Shown: positions 43,012 to 51,953 of the stretch, one piece after another
How the letters are laid out: every line of letters begins with the position of its first letter
How positions within the stretch are numbered: the first letter of the stretch is position 1
Assembly (NCBI RefSeq): GCF_023822065.1
Contig: NZ_CP084930.1
Location: forward strand, 2,620,001 to 2,684,000
Length of the DNA stretch: 64,000 nt
Reading direction: 5' to 3'
Source: Sphingomonas morindae
GTDB lineage: Bacteria > Pseudomonadota > Alphaproteobacteria > Sphingomonadales > Sphingomonadaceae
Notes under the pieces: generated by a model
What the model saw: only the letters and a program-made list of their open reading frames with translations
Database searches by the model: none
What the model was told of the DNA's origin: nothing
Program-made: the position numbers and the translations under genes

Positions 43012-44439
43012 ATGGGGATTTTCGGGCCGGTCAAGCCGATGGTGCGGAGCAAGGATCCGGACCCGGGGCACCGGCTCAAGCCGAGCCTCTCCTGGCCGCA
43101 TCTGATCGCGCTCGGCGTCGGCGCGATCGTCGGCACTGGCATCTATACGCTGATCGGGGTCGGCGCCGAGCGGGCGGGGCCGGCGGTGATCCTGTCCTTC
43201 GCCATCGCCGGCGCGGTGTGCGCCTGCGCGGCGCTCGCCTATGCCGAGCTGGCGACCATGATCCCCACCGCCGGCAGCGCCTATACCTATACCTATTCGG
43301 TGATCGGCGAGACGGCCGCCTGGGTGGTGGGATGGAGCCTGATCCTCGAATATTCGCTCGCCTGTTCCACCGTGGCGGTGGGATGGTCGGGCTATCTGGT
43401 CGGCTGGCTCCATGCCGCCGGCGTGGATCTGCCGCAGCTGCTGCTCGCGGGGCCGCACGGCGGCGGCCTCGTCAATCTGCCGGCGGTGCTGGTGGCGTTG
43501 GGCATCGCCGCGATGCTGATGGCGGGCACGCGCGAGAGCGCGACGCTCAACATCGTGCTGGTGGTGATCAAGCTGGTCGCGCTCGCCGCCTTCGTCGCGC
43601 TGGCGCTGCCCGGCTTCCAGGCCGGCCATTTCCAGCCCTTCATGCCCTATGGCTTTGGCAGCCACGCCGAGGCCGGCGGCACGCGCGGCGTGATGGCGGC
43701 GGCGGCGATCGTCTTCTTCGCCTTTTACGGCTTCGATGCGGTGGCGACCTCGGCCGAGGAGGCGCGCAACCCCGGACGCGATCTCACCATCGGCATCATT
43801 GGCTCGATGGCGGTGTGCACCACCATCTATATCCTCGTCGCCCTCACCGCGATCGGCGCGCTGCCCTTCACCGCGCTCGGCCAGTCTCCCGAGCCGCTGG
43901 CGTTGGTGCTGCGCGTGCTCGATCATCCGCTCGCCGCCTGGGCGGTCGCGGCGGCGGCGCTGCTCGCGCTGCCCTCGGTCATCCTCGTGATGATGTACGG
44001 GCAGAGCCGCATCTTCTTCGTCATGGCACGCGACGGGCTGCTGCCGCGGGCGCTGGCCCGCGTCTCGCCGCGCAGCGGCGCGCCGGTGCTGGTGACGGGG
44101 ATCACCGGGCTGTTCGTGGCCGCCGTCGCCGGCTTCTTCCGGCTCGACGAGATCGCCGAGCTTGCCAATGCCGGCACACTGATCGCCTTCATCGCGGTGG
44201 GCGGGTGCATGATGCTGCTGCGCCGCCGCGCGCCCGAGGCCGTGCGCGTCTTCCGCTGCCCCTGGCCCTATCTGGTCGGAACGCTCGCGATCCTCGGCTG
44301 CCTCTACCTGCTCATCAGCCTGCCCGAGGCGACGCTGCGCCGCTTCCTGATCTGGAACCTGATCGGGCTCGGCGTCTATTTCGCCTATAGCCGCCCGCGC
44401 AGCGCCTTGCTGCCCTCGGCCACGACGACCGGCGGCTGA
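43012..44439 (+). CDS. APC superfamily amino-acid permease
   Basis: A 475-residue permease with about 12 membrane helices. The first helix carries the substrate-binding VGAIVGTGIYTLIG typical of APC/CAT transporters, and helix 3 reads AYAELATMIPTAGSAYTYTYSVIGE. Placement behind deaminase and epimerase suggests import of hydroxyproline or related amino acids; the specificity is inferred. A GGGCAGGGG ribosome site lies just before the ATG. Its last 55 bases overlap the convergent GntR gene. Confidence 0.92.
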   Translation: MGIFGPVKPMVRSKDPDPGHRLKPSLSWPHLIALGVGAIVGTGIYTLIGVGAERAGPAVILSFAIAGAVCACAALAYAELATMIPTAGSAYTYTYSVIGETAAWVVGWSLILEYSLACSTVAVGWSGYLVGWLHAAGVDLPQLLLAGPHGGGLVNLPAVLVALGIAAMLMAGTRESATLNIVLVVIKLVALAAFVALALPGFQAGHFQPFMPYGFGSHAEAGGTRGVMAAAAIVFFAFYGFDAVATSAEEARNPGRDLTIGIIGSMAVCTTIYILVALTAIGALPFTALGQSPEPLALVLRVLDHPLAAWAVAAAALLALPSVILVMMYGQSRIFFVMARDGLLPRALARVSPRSGAPVLVTGITGLFVAAVAGFFRLDEIAELANAGTLIAFIAVGGCMMLLRRRAPEAVRVFRCPWPYLVGTLAILGCLYLLISLPEATLRRFLIWNLIGLGVYFAYSRPRSALLPSATTTGG

Positions 44440-45089
44440 CCATCGCCGGCGCCCAGCTGACGGCGCAGATCGGCCAGCGTGCCGCCGATATGTTCGGCGG
44501 CGAGCTGCTTGGCGCGGGCTTCGTCGCGCGCCAGCCACGCCTCGAGCAGCACCGCATGTTCCAGATGCGCGCGATCCTCGCGCCCGGCGGGCTCGAGATG
44601 CTTGAAGACATAGCGCTCGGAAAGGATCTGCAGCCGCTCGACCAGTTGCGAGGTCAGCACCCGTCCGCCCGGCCGGACCAGCGCCATGTGGAAATCGCGG
44701 TTGCGGGCGGCGACGAAATCGAGATGCGCATGCGCGGCCTCGTCCAGCGCCACCAGCGCGGCGCGGGCGGCCTCCTGCGCGGTCTCGTCGGCGGCGCGGG
44801 CGGCGGCGGCGACCGCCTCGGGCTCGATCGACAGGCGCAGCGCGAAAATCTCCTCGGCCTCGCCGGCCGACATGGCGCGCACGAAGAAGCCGCGATTGGC
44901 CTGGCTGACGAGCAGCCCCTCCTGTTCGAGCCGCGCCAACGCCTCGCGCAGCGGAATCTTGCTGACGCCCAGCTCGTTGGCGAGCGCATCCTGGCGGATG
45001 GCCTGCTCCACCGGCAGCTTTCCCGTCACGATCTGCTCGCGCACGATGTTGAAAATCTGCTCGGACAATGTGCGGACGACGATACTCAT
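44385..45089 (-). CDS. GntR/FadR-subfamily transcriptional regulator with FCD domain
   Basis: A 234-residue regulator. The N-terminal winged helix reads LSEQIFNIVREQIVTGKL...IRQDALANELGVSKIPLREALARLEQEGLL, and the C-terminal FCD ligand domain has FALRLSIEPEAVAAAA, a metal-site Asp/His helix (RNRDFHMALV) and HLEHAVLLEAWLARD. FCD proteins respond to small carboxylic acids. It diverges from the FAD dehydrogenase, and a perfect TCGTATACGA dyad lies between the genes. It is the prime candidate to bind the five related sites. The ATG was chosen over a GTG five codons upstream. Confidence 0.93.
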   Translation of the reverse strand: MSIVVRTLSEQIFNIVREQIVTGKLPVEQAIRQDALANELGVSKIPLREALARLEQEGLLVSQANRGFFVRAMSAGEAEEIFALRLSIEPEAVAAAARAADETAQEAARAALVALDEAAHAHLDFVAARNRDFHMALVRPGGRVLTSQLVERLQILSERYVFKHLEPAGREDRAHLEHAVLLEAWLARDEARAKQLAAEHIGGTLADLRRQLGAGDGQPPVVVAEGSKALRGRL

Positions 45090-45210
45090 TCGGTCGAGCT
45101 CCACCCCTCTGGCCCCCGCTGCCGCGCTCTATCCTCATGCGGCAGTGCAAAACTACCATAGATCAAATGCATCACGGAGAAAGTCCCGCCGAATGAAGAT
45201 TGCACCAGGC

Positions 45211-45226
45211 AATCGTATACGATACC
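45211..45226. promoter_or_regulatory. GntR-type operator, site 2 (regulator/dehydrogenase divergent region)
   Basis: AATCGTATACGATACC. ATCGTATACGAT (45,212-45,223) is a perfect 12-bp palindrome 23 bases before the dehydrogenase ATG. It is the best-conserved copy and fits the TNGT-ACNA pattern with a two-base centre, as known for UxuR/ExuR-like FCD regulators. Confidence 0.65.
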
Positions 45227-45245
45227 GCCGCTGCGGGAGGCAAGC

Positions 45246-46496
45246 ATGGCGCGGGCGGTGATCATCGGCGGGGGCGTGGTGGGGCTGGCGAGCGCGGTGG
45301 CGCTGGCCGATCAGCGATGGTCGGTGACGGTGATCGACGCCGATCCCGCGCGTCAGGCCGCCTCCTGGGGCAATGCCGGCCATATCGCGATCGAGCAGGG
45401 CGCGCCGCTCGCCTCGCGCGCGGCGCTGCGCTCGGCGCCGCGGCGTCTGTTCAGCCGGGGCGGGGCGCTGGCGCTGCCGCCGCGCCAGATCGGCCGCTGG
45501 CTGCCCTTCGGCCTGCGCCTTGCGCGCGCCGCCGCGCCGCGCCGGTTCGAAGCCGGCCAGGCCGCGCTCGCCCCGCTGCTCGCCGGCGCGATGCCCGCCT
45601 GGCACCGGCTCGCCGCCGGCCTGGATGCGCCCGATCTTGTGCGCGAGCACGGCCATATCGTCGCCTGGGAGAGCGCCGCGAGCGCGGCGGCGGGGCGGCG
45701 GGCCTGGGCGGCGGCGCCGATCGGCACCGCGCGCTTCCGCGCCTTCGACGCGGCCGAGCGCGCGGCGCTGGCACGGCTCGCGCCCGCCGGCTGCGCCGAT
45801 GCGATCCGCTTCACCAACACCGGCCAGATCCGCGATCTCGCGGCGCTCGCCGATGCGCTGACGGCGCGGCTGGCGGCGCGTGGCGGCCGGATCGTGCCGG
45901 GCCGCGCCACGCTGCGCCGCGTTTCCGGCGGGGCGGCGGAGGCGGTGCTGGAGGATGGCGCGACGCTTCGGGCGGACTTGATCCTCGTCGCCGCCGGCGT
46001 GCGCGCGCCCGCGCTGCTCGCCCCCTTCGGCCATCGGGCGCCGATCATCGCCGAGCGCGGCTACCATATCCGGGCCGACGCCGCGTCCTGGCCGGACGAT
46101 CTGCCGCCGATCGTGTTCGAGGATCGCGCGATGATCGTCACGCGCTATGCCGGCTGCGTCCAGGCGGCGAGCTTTGTCGAGCTAAGCGATGCGGACGCGC
46201 CCGCCGATCCCGCCAAATGGGCGCGGCTCGAGGCGCATGTCGCCGCGCTCGGCCTGCCGCTGCGTCCGCCCTTCACCCGCTGGATGGGTTCGCGGCCGAC
46301 CCTGCCCGATTATCTGCCCGCGATCGGCCGCAGCCGGCGCGCGCCCAATCTCCTCTATGCCTTCGGCCATCAGCATCTCGGCCTGACGCTGGCGCCGATC
46401 ACCGGCGAGATCGTCGCCGCGCTGGCCGCCGGCACGGCGCCGCCGGTGCCGCTCGCCCCGTTCGACATCGCCCGTTTCGAGAAGGATAGCGCATGA
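45246..46496 (+). CDS. FAD-dependent D-amino-acid dehydrogenase, probable D-hydroxyproline dehydrogenase
   Basis: A 416-residue DadA/DAO-family flavoprotein. The FAD-binding AVIIGGGVVGLASAVALA is at residues 4-21, with a DxxP-type acidic strand end (VTVIDADPARQAASWGNAGHI). The C-terminal MGSRPTLPDYLPAIGRS and LYAFGHQHLGLTLAPITGEIVAAL complete the flavin site. In the hydroxyproline pathway it would oxidise cis-4-hydroxy-D-proline to the pyrroline, the step between epimerase and deaminase; a single-subunit enzyme like rhizobial HypO. Its stop overlaps the following ATG. Confidence 0.87.
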   Translation: MARAVIIGGGVVGLASAVALADQRWSVTVIDADPARQAASWGNAGHIAIEQGAPLASRAALRSAPRRLFSRGGALALPPRQIGRWLPFGLRLARAAAPRRFEAGQAALAPLLAGAMPAWHRLAAGLDAPDLVREHGHIVAWESAASAAAGRRAWAAAPIGTARFRAFDAAERAALARLAPAGCADAIRFTNTGQIRDLAALADALTARLAARGGRIVPGRATLRRVSGGAAEAVLEDGATLRADLILVAAGVRAPALLAPFGHRAPIIAERGYHIRADAASWPDDLPPIVFEDRAMIVTRYAGCVQAASFVELSDADAPADPAKWARLEAHVAALGLPLRPPFTRWMGSRPTLPDYLPAIGRSRRAPNLLYAFGHQHLGLTLAPITGEIVAALAAGTAPPVPLAPFDIARFEKDSA

Positions 46497-47686
46497 GCAT
46501 CGGAGGTTCGACCGCTGCGGCGGAGCTGGCGGCGCTCGCCCTCTGGGCCAGGCCGGCCCCGCCGATCACGCCGGCGGAGCGGGCGGAGCGCCTCGCCCGC
46601 GCCCGGGCGCTGATGGCGGAATGCGACGCCGGGGCGCTGCTCGTGCAGGCCGGCCCCTCGCTCCGCTATTTCACTGGGCTGAGCTGGGGGCCGAGCGAGC
46701 GGCCGGTGGCGATGCTGCTGCTGCCCACCGGCACGCCGATCCTGGTCTGCCCGCGGTTCGAGCAGGGCAGCGTCGCGGCCGAGCTGGCGATCGAGATGGA
46801 TCTCCGCCTCTGGGAGGAGGATGAGGATCCTCACCGGCTCGTCGCTGATGCGCTGGCCGGCGCGGGCGTGACGCGGCTGGCGGTGGATCCGGCCCTGTCC
46901 TTCCAGATGGCGGGGCGGCTCGGCGCGGCGGCGCCGGGGGTGCGGCTCGGCGATGGCGCGGCGGTGATCGATGGCTGCCGGATGATCAAATCGCCCGCCG
47001 AGCTGGCCCTAATGCGTCAGGCCAAGGCGATGACGCTGGAGGTCCAGCGCCGCGCCGCGCGCATTCTGGCGCCGGGCATCACCAATATCGAGGTCGCGCG
47101 CTTCATCGATGAAGCGCACCGCGCGCTGGGCGCTTCGGGCGCGAGCTTCTGCATCGTCCAGTTCGGCCGCGCGACTGCCTTTCCGCACGGCCTGCCCGGG
47201 CCCCAGCCGCTCGCCGAGGGCGACCTGGTGCTGATCGACACGGGCTGCACGATCGAAGGCTATCACTCGGACATCACGCGCACCTATGGCTTCGGCGAAC
47301 CGGGCGCCGAGGCGCGCGCCATCTGGGAGGTGGAAAAGGCCGCGCAGGCCGCCGCCTTCGCCGCCGTCCGCCCCGGCGTCCCTTGCGAGGCGGTGGACGC
47401 GGCCGCGCGCGCCGTGCTGGAGGCGGCGGGGCTCGGTCCGGCCTATCGGCTGCCGGGATTGCCCCACCGCACCGGCCACGGCATCGGGCTGGCGATCCAC
47501 GAGCCCGCCTATCTGGTGCGCGGCGATCGCACCCCGCTGGCGCCCGGCATGTGCTTCTCGAACGAACCGATGATCGTGGTGCCCGAGCGGTTCGGCATCC
47601 GGCTCGAGGATCATTTCCACGTCACCGATCACGGCGCGGCCTGGTTCACCGAACCCCAGCCGGCGATCGACCGGCCCTTCGGCTGA
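46493..47686 (+). CDS. M24B metallopeptidase (Xaa-Pro peptidase family)
   Basis: A 397-residue pita-bread-fold enzyme, probably an Xaa-Pro aminopeptidase or prolidase. All five metal ligands are present: Asp249 (LVLIDTGC), Asp260 (GYHSDITRTYGFG), His329 (PHRTGHGIGLAIHEP), Glu358 (CFSNEPMIV) and Glu372 (GIRLEDHFHVT). An N-terminal creatinase domain covers residues 34-165. It has no signal and works in the cytoplasm. Co-translation with the D-amino-acid dehydrogenase suggests it frees (hydroxy)proline from imported peptides. Confidence 0.93.
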   Translation: MSIGGSTAAAELAALALWARPAPPITPAERAERLARARALMAECDAGALLVQAGPSLRYFTGLSWGPSERPVAMLLLPTGTPILVCPRFEQGSVAAELAIEMDLRLWEEDEDPHRLVADALAGAGVTRLAVDPALSFQMAGRLGAAAPGVRLGDGAAVIDGCRMIKSPAELALMRQAKAMTLEVQRRAARILAPGITNIEVARFIDEAHRALGASGASFCIVQFGRATAFPHGLPGPQPLAEGDLVLIDTGCTIEGYHSDITRTYGFGEPGAEARAIWEVEKAAQAAAFAAVRPGVPCEAVDAAARAVLEAAGLGPAYRLPGLPHRTGHGIGLAIHEPAYLVRGDRTPLAPGMCFSNEPMIVVPERFGIRLEDHFHVTDHGAAWFTEPQPAIDRPFG

Positions 47687-47708
47687 AGCGCCGGCCGGCG
47701 TCGGATCG

Positions 47709-49466
47709 TCATTCCTCGTCCGGATAGGGGCCCTTGCCGCCTTCGGCGATGAAGCGATCGATCCGGGTCTGGAGCACGGGCAGCGGCACCGAGCCCAGTT
47801 CGAGCACCGCATCGTGGAAGGCGCGGATGTTGAACTTGGGCCCGAGCGCCCGCTCGGCCCGCGCGCGTCCGTCGACGATCGCCATCTCGCCCAGATAATA
47901 GCTCAGCGCCTGGCCCGGCCAGGCGATGTAGCGATCCACCTCGGTCTCGATCTCGTGATCGGCGAGCGCGGTATTCTCGTGCAGATAGGCCTGGGCCTGG
48001 GCGCGGCTCCAGCCCATGGTGTGGATGCCGGTATCCACCACCAGCCGCGCAGCGCGCCACATTTGGTACGAAAGCATGCCGAAACGGTCGTAAGGCGTGT
48101 CGTACATGCCCATTTCGTCGCCCAATTTCTCGCAATAGAGCGCCCAACCCTCGCCATAGGCCGAGATATATTCCGCGCGGAAGCCGGGCAGATCCTTATG
48201 CTCCATCGCCAGCGGCATCTGGAAGGCGTGGCCCGGCGCGCTTTCGTGCAGCGTCAGCGCCGGCAACGAGTAGAGCGGACGCGCCGGCAGATTATAGGTG
48301 TTGACGAGATAGACGCCCGGCCCGCCGCGCCCGCTGGTGTAGAAGGGGGCGATATCGTCCGGCACCGGCTTGATCGCAAAGCGGCTGCGCGGCAGATGGC
48401 CGAAATAGCGCGCCGCCTTGCCGTCGAAGGTCTTGGCGATCCAGGCGGCGCGGTTCAGCAGATCCTGCGGAGTCTTGGCGTAGAATTGCGGATCGCTGCG
48501 CAGGTGCGCGAGAAAGGCGGGCAGATCGCCCTGGAATTGCACCGCGCGCATCACCGCCAGCATCTCGCCCCGGATCCGCGCCACCTCGCGCAGGCCGGTC
48601 GCGTGGATCTCGGCCGGGGTGGCGCGCAGCGTCGTGAACTCGAAGATCTTGGACTGGTAATAGGCCTTGCCGTCGGGCAGCGCATAGGCGCCGAGCGCGG
48701 TCTGGGCGTGGGGGATATAGTCGTTCCGCAGGAACTGGAGCAGCGCCTTGTGCGCGGGCACCACCTTGTCCGCGATCACGCGCCGCGCCTCGGCGCGCAG
48801 CGCGGCCTGCTCGGCCGCCGGGATCGTCGCGGGCATCGCCTTGAACGGCGCGTAGAAACGGTTTGCCTCCGGGGTGGGCGCGTCGGTCACCGGGGTGACG
48901 GTGGTGTCGCGCCCCTGCAGCGTCACCTGCGGGGGCGTGAAGCCGCGCGCCAGCCCGGCCCGCATATTGGCGATCTGCTGGTCGAAATAGCGCGGCATCT
49001 CGCCGAGCATCGTCAGGTAGTTGCGATAATCCTGCGCGGTGCGGAAGCTGGCCTGGGCGACCCCGGCGAGATTGCCCCAGAAGCTCGTGTCAGCGTTGAG
49101 CGGGCGCTCATAATCGCGGAAGCGCTGGGCGGCGAGCAGCGCCTCGATCTGGTAGCGATAGACGGCGAGGTTGGTCTGGTTGGCGGGCGAGAGCCTGGCG
49201 GGATCGATGCCGGCCAGGGCCTGGCTGGTCGCCGTCCATCGCGCCAGCCGCGCCGCCTGCGCCGCCGGACCGACATCGGGCAGATGCGCGGAAATCGTGT
49301 CGCCATCATCCTCGTCGGCTTCGTGCTGCGCCTGGCGCCAGCTCCATTCCGCTTTGTAGATCGCCTCGAAGCGTGCATCTTCGGGGCCGGCGGCGCGCAC
49401 CGGCGCGGCGGCGATGGCGATGCCGAGCGCGATCAGGCTGGCGAAGTTCGTGATCCGGCTACCCAT
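47709..49466 (-). CDS. Exported DUF885 metallopeptidase-like protein
   Basis: A 585-residue protein with a signal peptide (SLIALGIAIAAAPVRA). The DUF885 core carries a zincin-like HESAPGH motif at residues 407-413 and a downstream YGEGWALY with the likely third ligand Glu439. It is therefore a probable periplasmic or extracellular metallopeptidase, although few members are characterised. It is convergent with the Xaa-Pro peptidase gene and divergent from GH127, sharing with the latter an operator copy 33 bases upstream. The ATG is preferred over a GTG five codons earlier. Confidence 0.9.
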   Translation of the reverse strand: MGSRITNFASLIALGIAIAAAPVRAAGPEDARFEAIYKAEWSWRQAQHEADEDDGDTISAHLPDVGPAAQAARLARWTATSQALAGIDPARLSPANQTNLAVYRYQIEALLAAQRFRDYERPLNADTSFWGNLAGVAQASFRTAQDYRNYLTMLGEMPRYFDQQIANMRAGLARGFTPPQVTLQGRDTTVTPVTDAPTPEANRFYAPFKAMPATIPAAEQAALRAEARRVIADKVVPAHKALLQFLRNDYIPHAQTALGAYALPDGKAYYQSKIFEFTTLRATPAEIHATGLREVARIRGEMLAVMRAVQFQGDLPAFLAHLRSDPQFYAKTPQDLLNRAAWIAKTFDGKAARYFGHLPRSRFAIKPVPDDIAPFYTSGRGGPGVYLVNTYNLPARPLYSLPALTLHESAPGHAFQMPLAMEHKDLPGFRAEYISAYGEGWALYCEKLGDEMGMYDTPYDRFGMLSYQMWRAARLVVDTGIHTMGWSRAQAQAYLHENTALADHEIETEVDRYIAWPGQALSYYLGEMAIVDGRARAERALGPKFNIRAFHDAVLELGSVPLPVLQTRIDRFIAEGGKGPYPDEE

Positions 49467-49498
49467 TGCCCCATACCCCACAATATGTCACTTACCAT

Positions 49499-49516
49499 GC
49501 ATCGTATATCGTATCC
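49499..49516. promoter_or_regulatory. GntR-type operator, site 3 (DUF885/GH127 divergent region)
   Basis: GCATCGTATATCGTATCC: two direct copies of ATCGTAT, containing TCGTATA, the reverse of the TATACGA core. It lies 25 bases before the GH127 start and 33 bases before the DUF885 start, so it could control both. Confidence 0.55.
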
Positions 49517-49540
49517 TCAACTCGGCGCAAGGAGAGCCAG

Positions 49541-51946
49541 GTGGCGGCGAAGGCAGCGGGAACACGGCGCGCATGGCTGAAGGGCGCGGGCGTGATGGCG
49601 ATGCTGGCGGGGCAGGGCGGGATGGCGCGCGCGGCCGCCGCGGCCGCCCCCGGCACCGGGGCGGCGCTGCTGCCGGCGCACCCGCGCCCGCTGCCGCTGG
49701 CGGACGTGCGGCTGCTGCCCTCGCCCTTTCTCGACGCGGTCACCGCCAATCACCGCTATCTGCTGAGCCTCGAGCCTGACCGCCTGCTTCATAATTTCCG
49801 CAAGGGGGCAGGGCTGGCGCCCAAGGGCGCCGCCTATGGCGGCTGGGAGGGCGATACGATCGCTGGGCATACGCTCGGCCATTATATCTCCGCGCTCGCG
49901 CTCCTCCACGCCCAGACCGGCGATGCCGAGGCGCGCCGCCGCGTCGCCTATATTGTCGACGAGCTTGCCGCCTGTCAGCGCGCGCGGGGCAGTGGCTATG
50001 TCGCCGGCCTGCTGCGCAAGCGCAAGGACGGCACGCAGGTGGATGGCGAGGAAATCTTCCACGAGATCGCCGCCGGCGATATCCGCTCGGGCGGATTCGA
50101 TCTCAACGGCGCCTGGTCGCCGCTCTACAATATCCACAAGACCTTTGCGGGCCTGCTCGACGCACAGGCCCTGGCCGGGTGCGACGCCGCGCTGCCGGTG
50201 GCGGTGGCGCTGGGCGGCTATTTTCAGCGCGTCTTCGCGGCGCTCGACGATCAGCAGATGCAGGCGGTGCTGGCGTGCGAATATGGCGGCCTCAACGAAA
50301 GCTATGCCGAGCTTGCCGCGCGCACCGGCGATGCGCAGTGGTTGCGCGTGGCGGAGCGGATCCGCGATGCCGGCGTGCTGGTGCCGCTCGAGCAGGGCGA
50401 GGACGTGCTGCCCAACAAGCATGCCAACACCCAGATCCCCAAGCTGATCGGCTATGCCCGCATCTATGAGGTGGGTGGCCGCGAGACGGCGGGGCGGACG
50501 GCGCGCTTCTTCTGGGAGCGGGTGACCGGGCACCATAGCTATGTGATCGGCGGCAACGCCGACCGCGAATATTTCTTCGCGCCCGATGCGATCGCCCAGC
50601 ATGTGACCGAGCAGACCTGCGAGCATTGCAACAGCTACAACATGCTCAAGCTGACCCGGCATCTCTATGGCTGGCAGCCCGATGGCGCGCTGTTCGACTA
50701 TTATGAGCGCACCCACTTCAACCATATTCTCGCCGCGCAGGACCCAGCGACCGGCCTGTTCACCTACATGACGCCCCTGATGTCCGGCATCAAGCGCGAC
50801 TGGTCCTCGCCGACCGGGGATTTCTGGTGCTGCGTCGGCACCGGCATGGAGAGCCACGCCAAGCATGGCGAGAGCATCTTCTGGGAAGGCAAGGACGCGC
50901 TGATCGTCAATCTCTACATTCCCGCCCGCGCCACCTGGCGCGCGCGCGGCGCGACGGTGGCGCTGGCGACCGGCTATCCCTTCGATGGCGCGGTGCGGCT
51001 GACGCTGGAACGCCTCGCCCGGCCGGGCGCCTTCACCATCGCCCTGCGCATCCCGGGCTGGGCCGAAGGCGCCACGCTGACGGTGAACGGTGCGCCCGTC
51101 GAGGCGGCGCGCAGCGCCGGCTATGCGGTGCTGCGCCGGCGCTGGCGTGCGGGCGATACGATCGGCCTCGCCTTGCCGCTGGCGCTGCGGCTGGAGCCGA
51201 CGCCCGGCGATCCCGATCTCGTCACCGTGCTGCGCGGGCCGCTGGTGCTGGCGGGCGATCTCGGCCCGGCCGACCAGCCGGCGCCGCCGGGCGCCGCGCC
51301 GGCTTTGGTGGGGGCGGATCTGCTCGCCGGCTTCACGCCGGTGGAGCCGGGCCGCGCGCGCTTCCGCACCGCCGGGCTGGGCCGCCCCGCCGATCTCGAC
51401 TTCGCCCCCTTCTATCAGGCGTATAATCGGCGAAGCGCCGTTTATTTCAAGCGCTTCACCGATGCGGCTTGGGGGCGCGAGAAGATCGCCATCGCCGCCG
51501 AGCAGGCACGGCTGGCGGATCTCGCGGCGCGATCGGTGGATGTCATGCATCTGGGCGAGATGCAGCCGGAACGCGATCACCAGCTCAGCTCCGATATCTC
51601 CTATCCCGTGGTCTATCGCGGCCGCAATGGACGCGACGCGCGGAGCGGCGGCTATTTCGCCTTCCGCATGAAGGCGGCGCCCGGGCCGCTCATCCTCACC
51701 GCCACCTATTGGGGCGAGGAGCGCAACCGCGCCTTCGACATTTTGGTGGACGGCACGCGCATCGCCACCCAGACGCTCGACGCGCAGGCGCCGGGCCGCT
51801 TCGTGGACATCGACTATGCGGTGCCCGAGGCGCTGACGCGCGGCAAGGTGAGCGTGCTGATCCGCTTTCAGCCCCATGCCGCGCACACGGCGGGGCCCGT
51901 TTTCGGCGTGCGGCTCGCCCGGCCGGCGGGGCTGCCGCGCGCCTGA
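49541..51946 (+). CDS. GH127 beta-L-arabinofuranosidase, Tat-type signal
   Basis: An 801-residue protein of the GH127 (former DUF1680) family, which removes beta-L-arabinofuranose from hydroxyproline-linked arabinosides of extensin. The zinc/nucleophile cysteines are visible: TEQTCEHCNSYNML (residues 356-369) and DFWCCVGTG, where Cys430-Cys431 correspond to the nucleophile pair of HypBA1 by family knowledge. A C-terminal jelly-roll (YWGEERNRAFDILVDG) is usual. The N-terminus has TRRAWLKG followed by a hydrophobic run, a Tat-like signal. The GTG start has AAGGAGA six bases upstream. It converges on GH2. Confidence 0.93.
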   Translation: MAAKAAGTRRAWLKGAGVMAMLAGQGGMARAAAAAAPGTGAALLPAHPRPLPLADVRLLPSPFLDAVTANHRYLLSLEPDRLLHNFRKGAGLAPKGAAYGGWEGDTIAGHTLGHYISALALLHAQTGDAEARRRVAYIVDELAACQRARGSGYVAGLLRKRKDGTQVDGEEIFHEIAAGDIRSGGFDLNGAWSPLYNIHKTFAGLLDAQALAGCDAALPVAVALGGYFQRVFAALDDQQMQAVLACEYGGLNESYAELAARTGDAQWLRVAERIRDAGVLVPLEQGEDVLPNKHANTQIPKLIGYARIYEVGGRETAGRTARFFWERVTGHHSYVIGGNADREYFFAPDAIAQHVTEQTCEHCNSYNMLKLTRHLYGWQPDGALFDYYERTHFNHILAAQDPATGLFTYMTPLMSGIKRDWSSPTGDFWCCVGTGMESHAKHGESIFWEGKDALIVNLYIPARATWRARGATVALATGYPFDGAVRLTLERLARPGAFTIALRIPGWAEGATLTVNGAPVEAARSAGYAVLRRRWRAGDTIGLALPLALRLEPTPGDPDLVTVLRGPLVLAGDLGPADQPAPPGAAPALVGADLLAGFTPVEPGRARFRTAGLGRPADLDFAPFYQAYNRRSAVYFKRFTDAAWGREKIAIAAEQARLADLAARSVDVMHLGEMQPERDHQLSSDISYPVVYRGRNGRDARSGGYFAFRMKAAPGPLILTATYWGEERNRAFDILVDGTRIATQTLDAQAPGRFVDIDYAVPEALTRGKVSVLIRFQPHAAHTAGPVFGVRLARPAGLPRA

Positions 51947-51953
51947 TGCGGTG

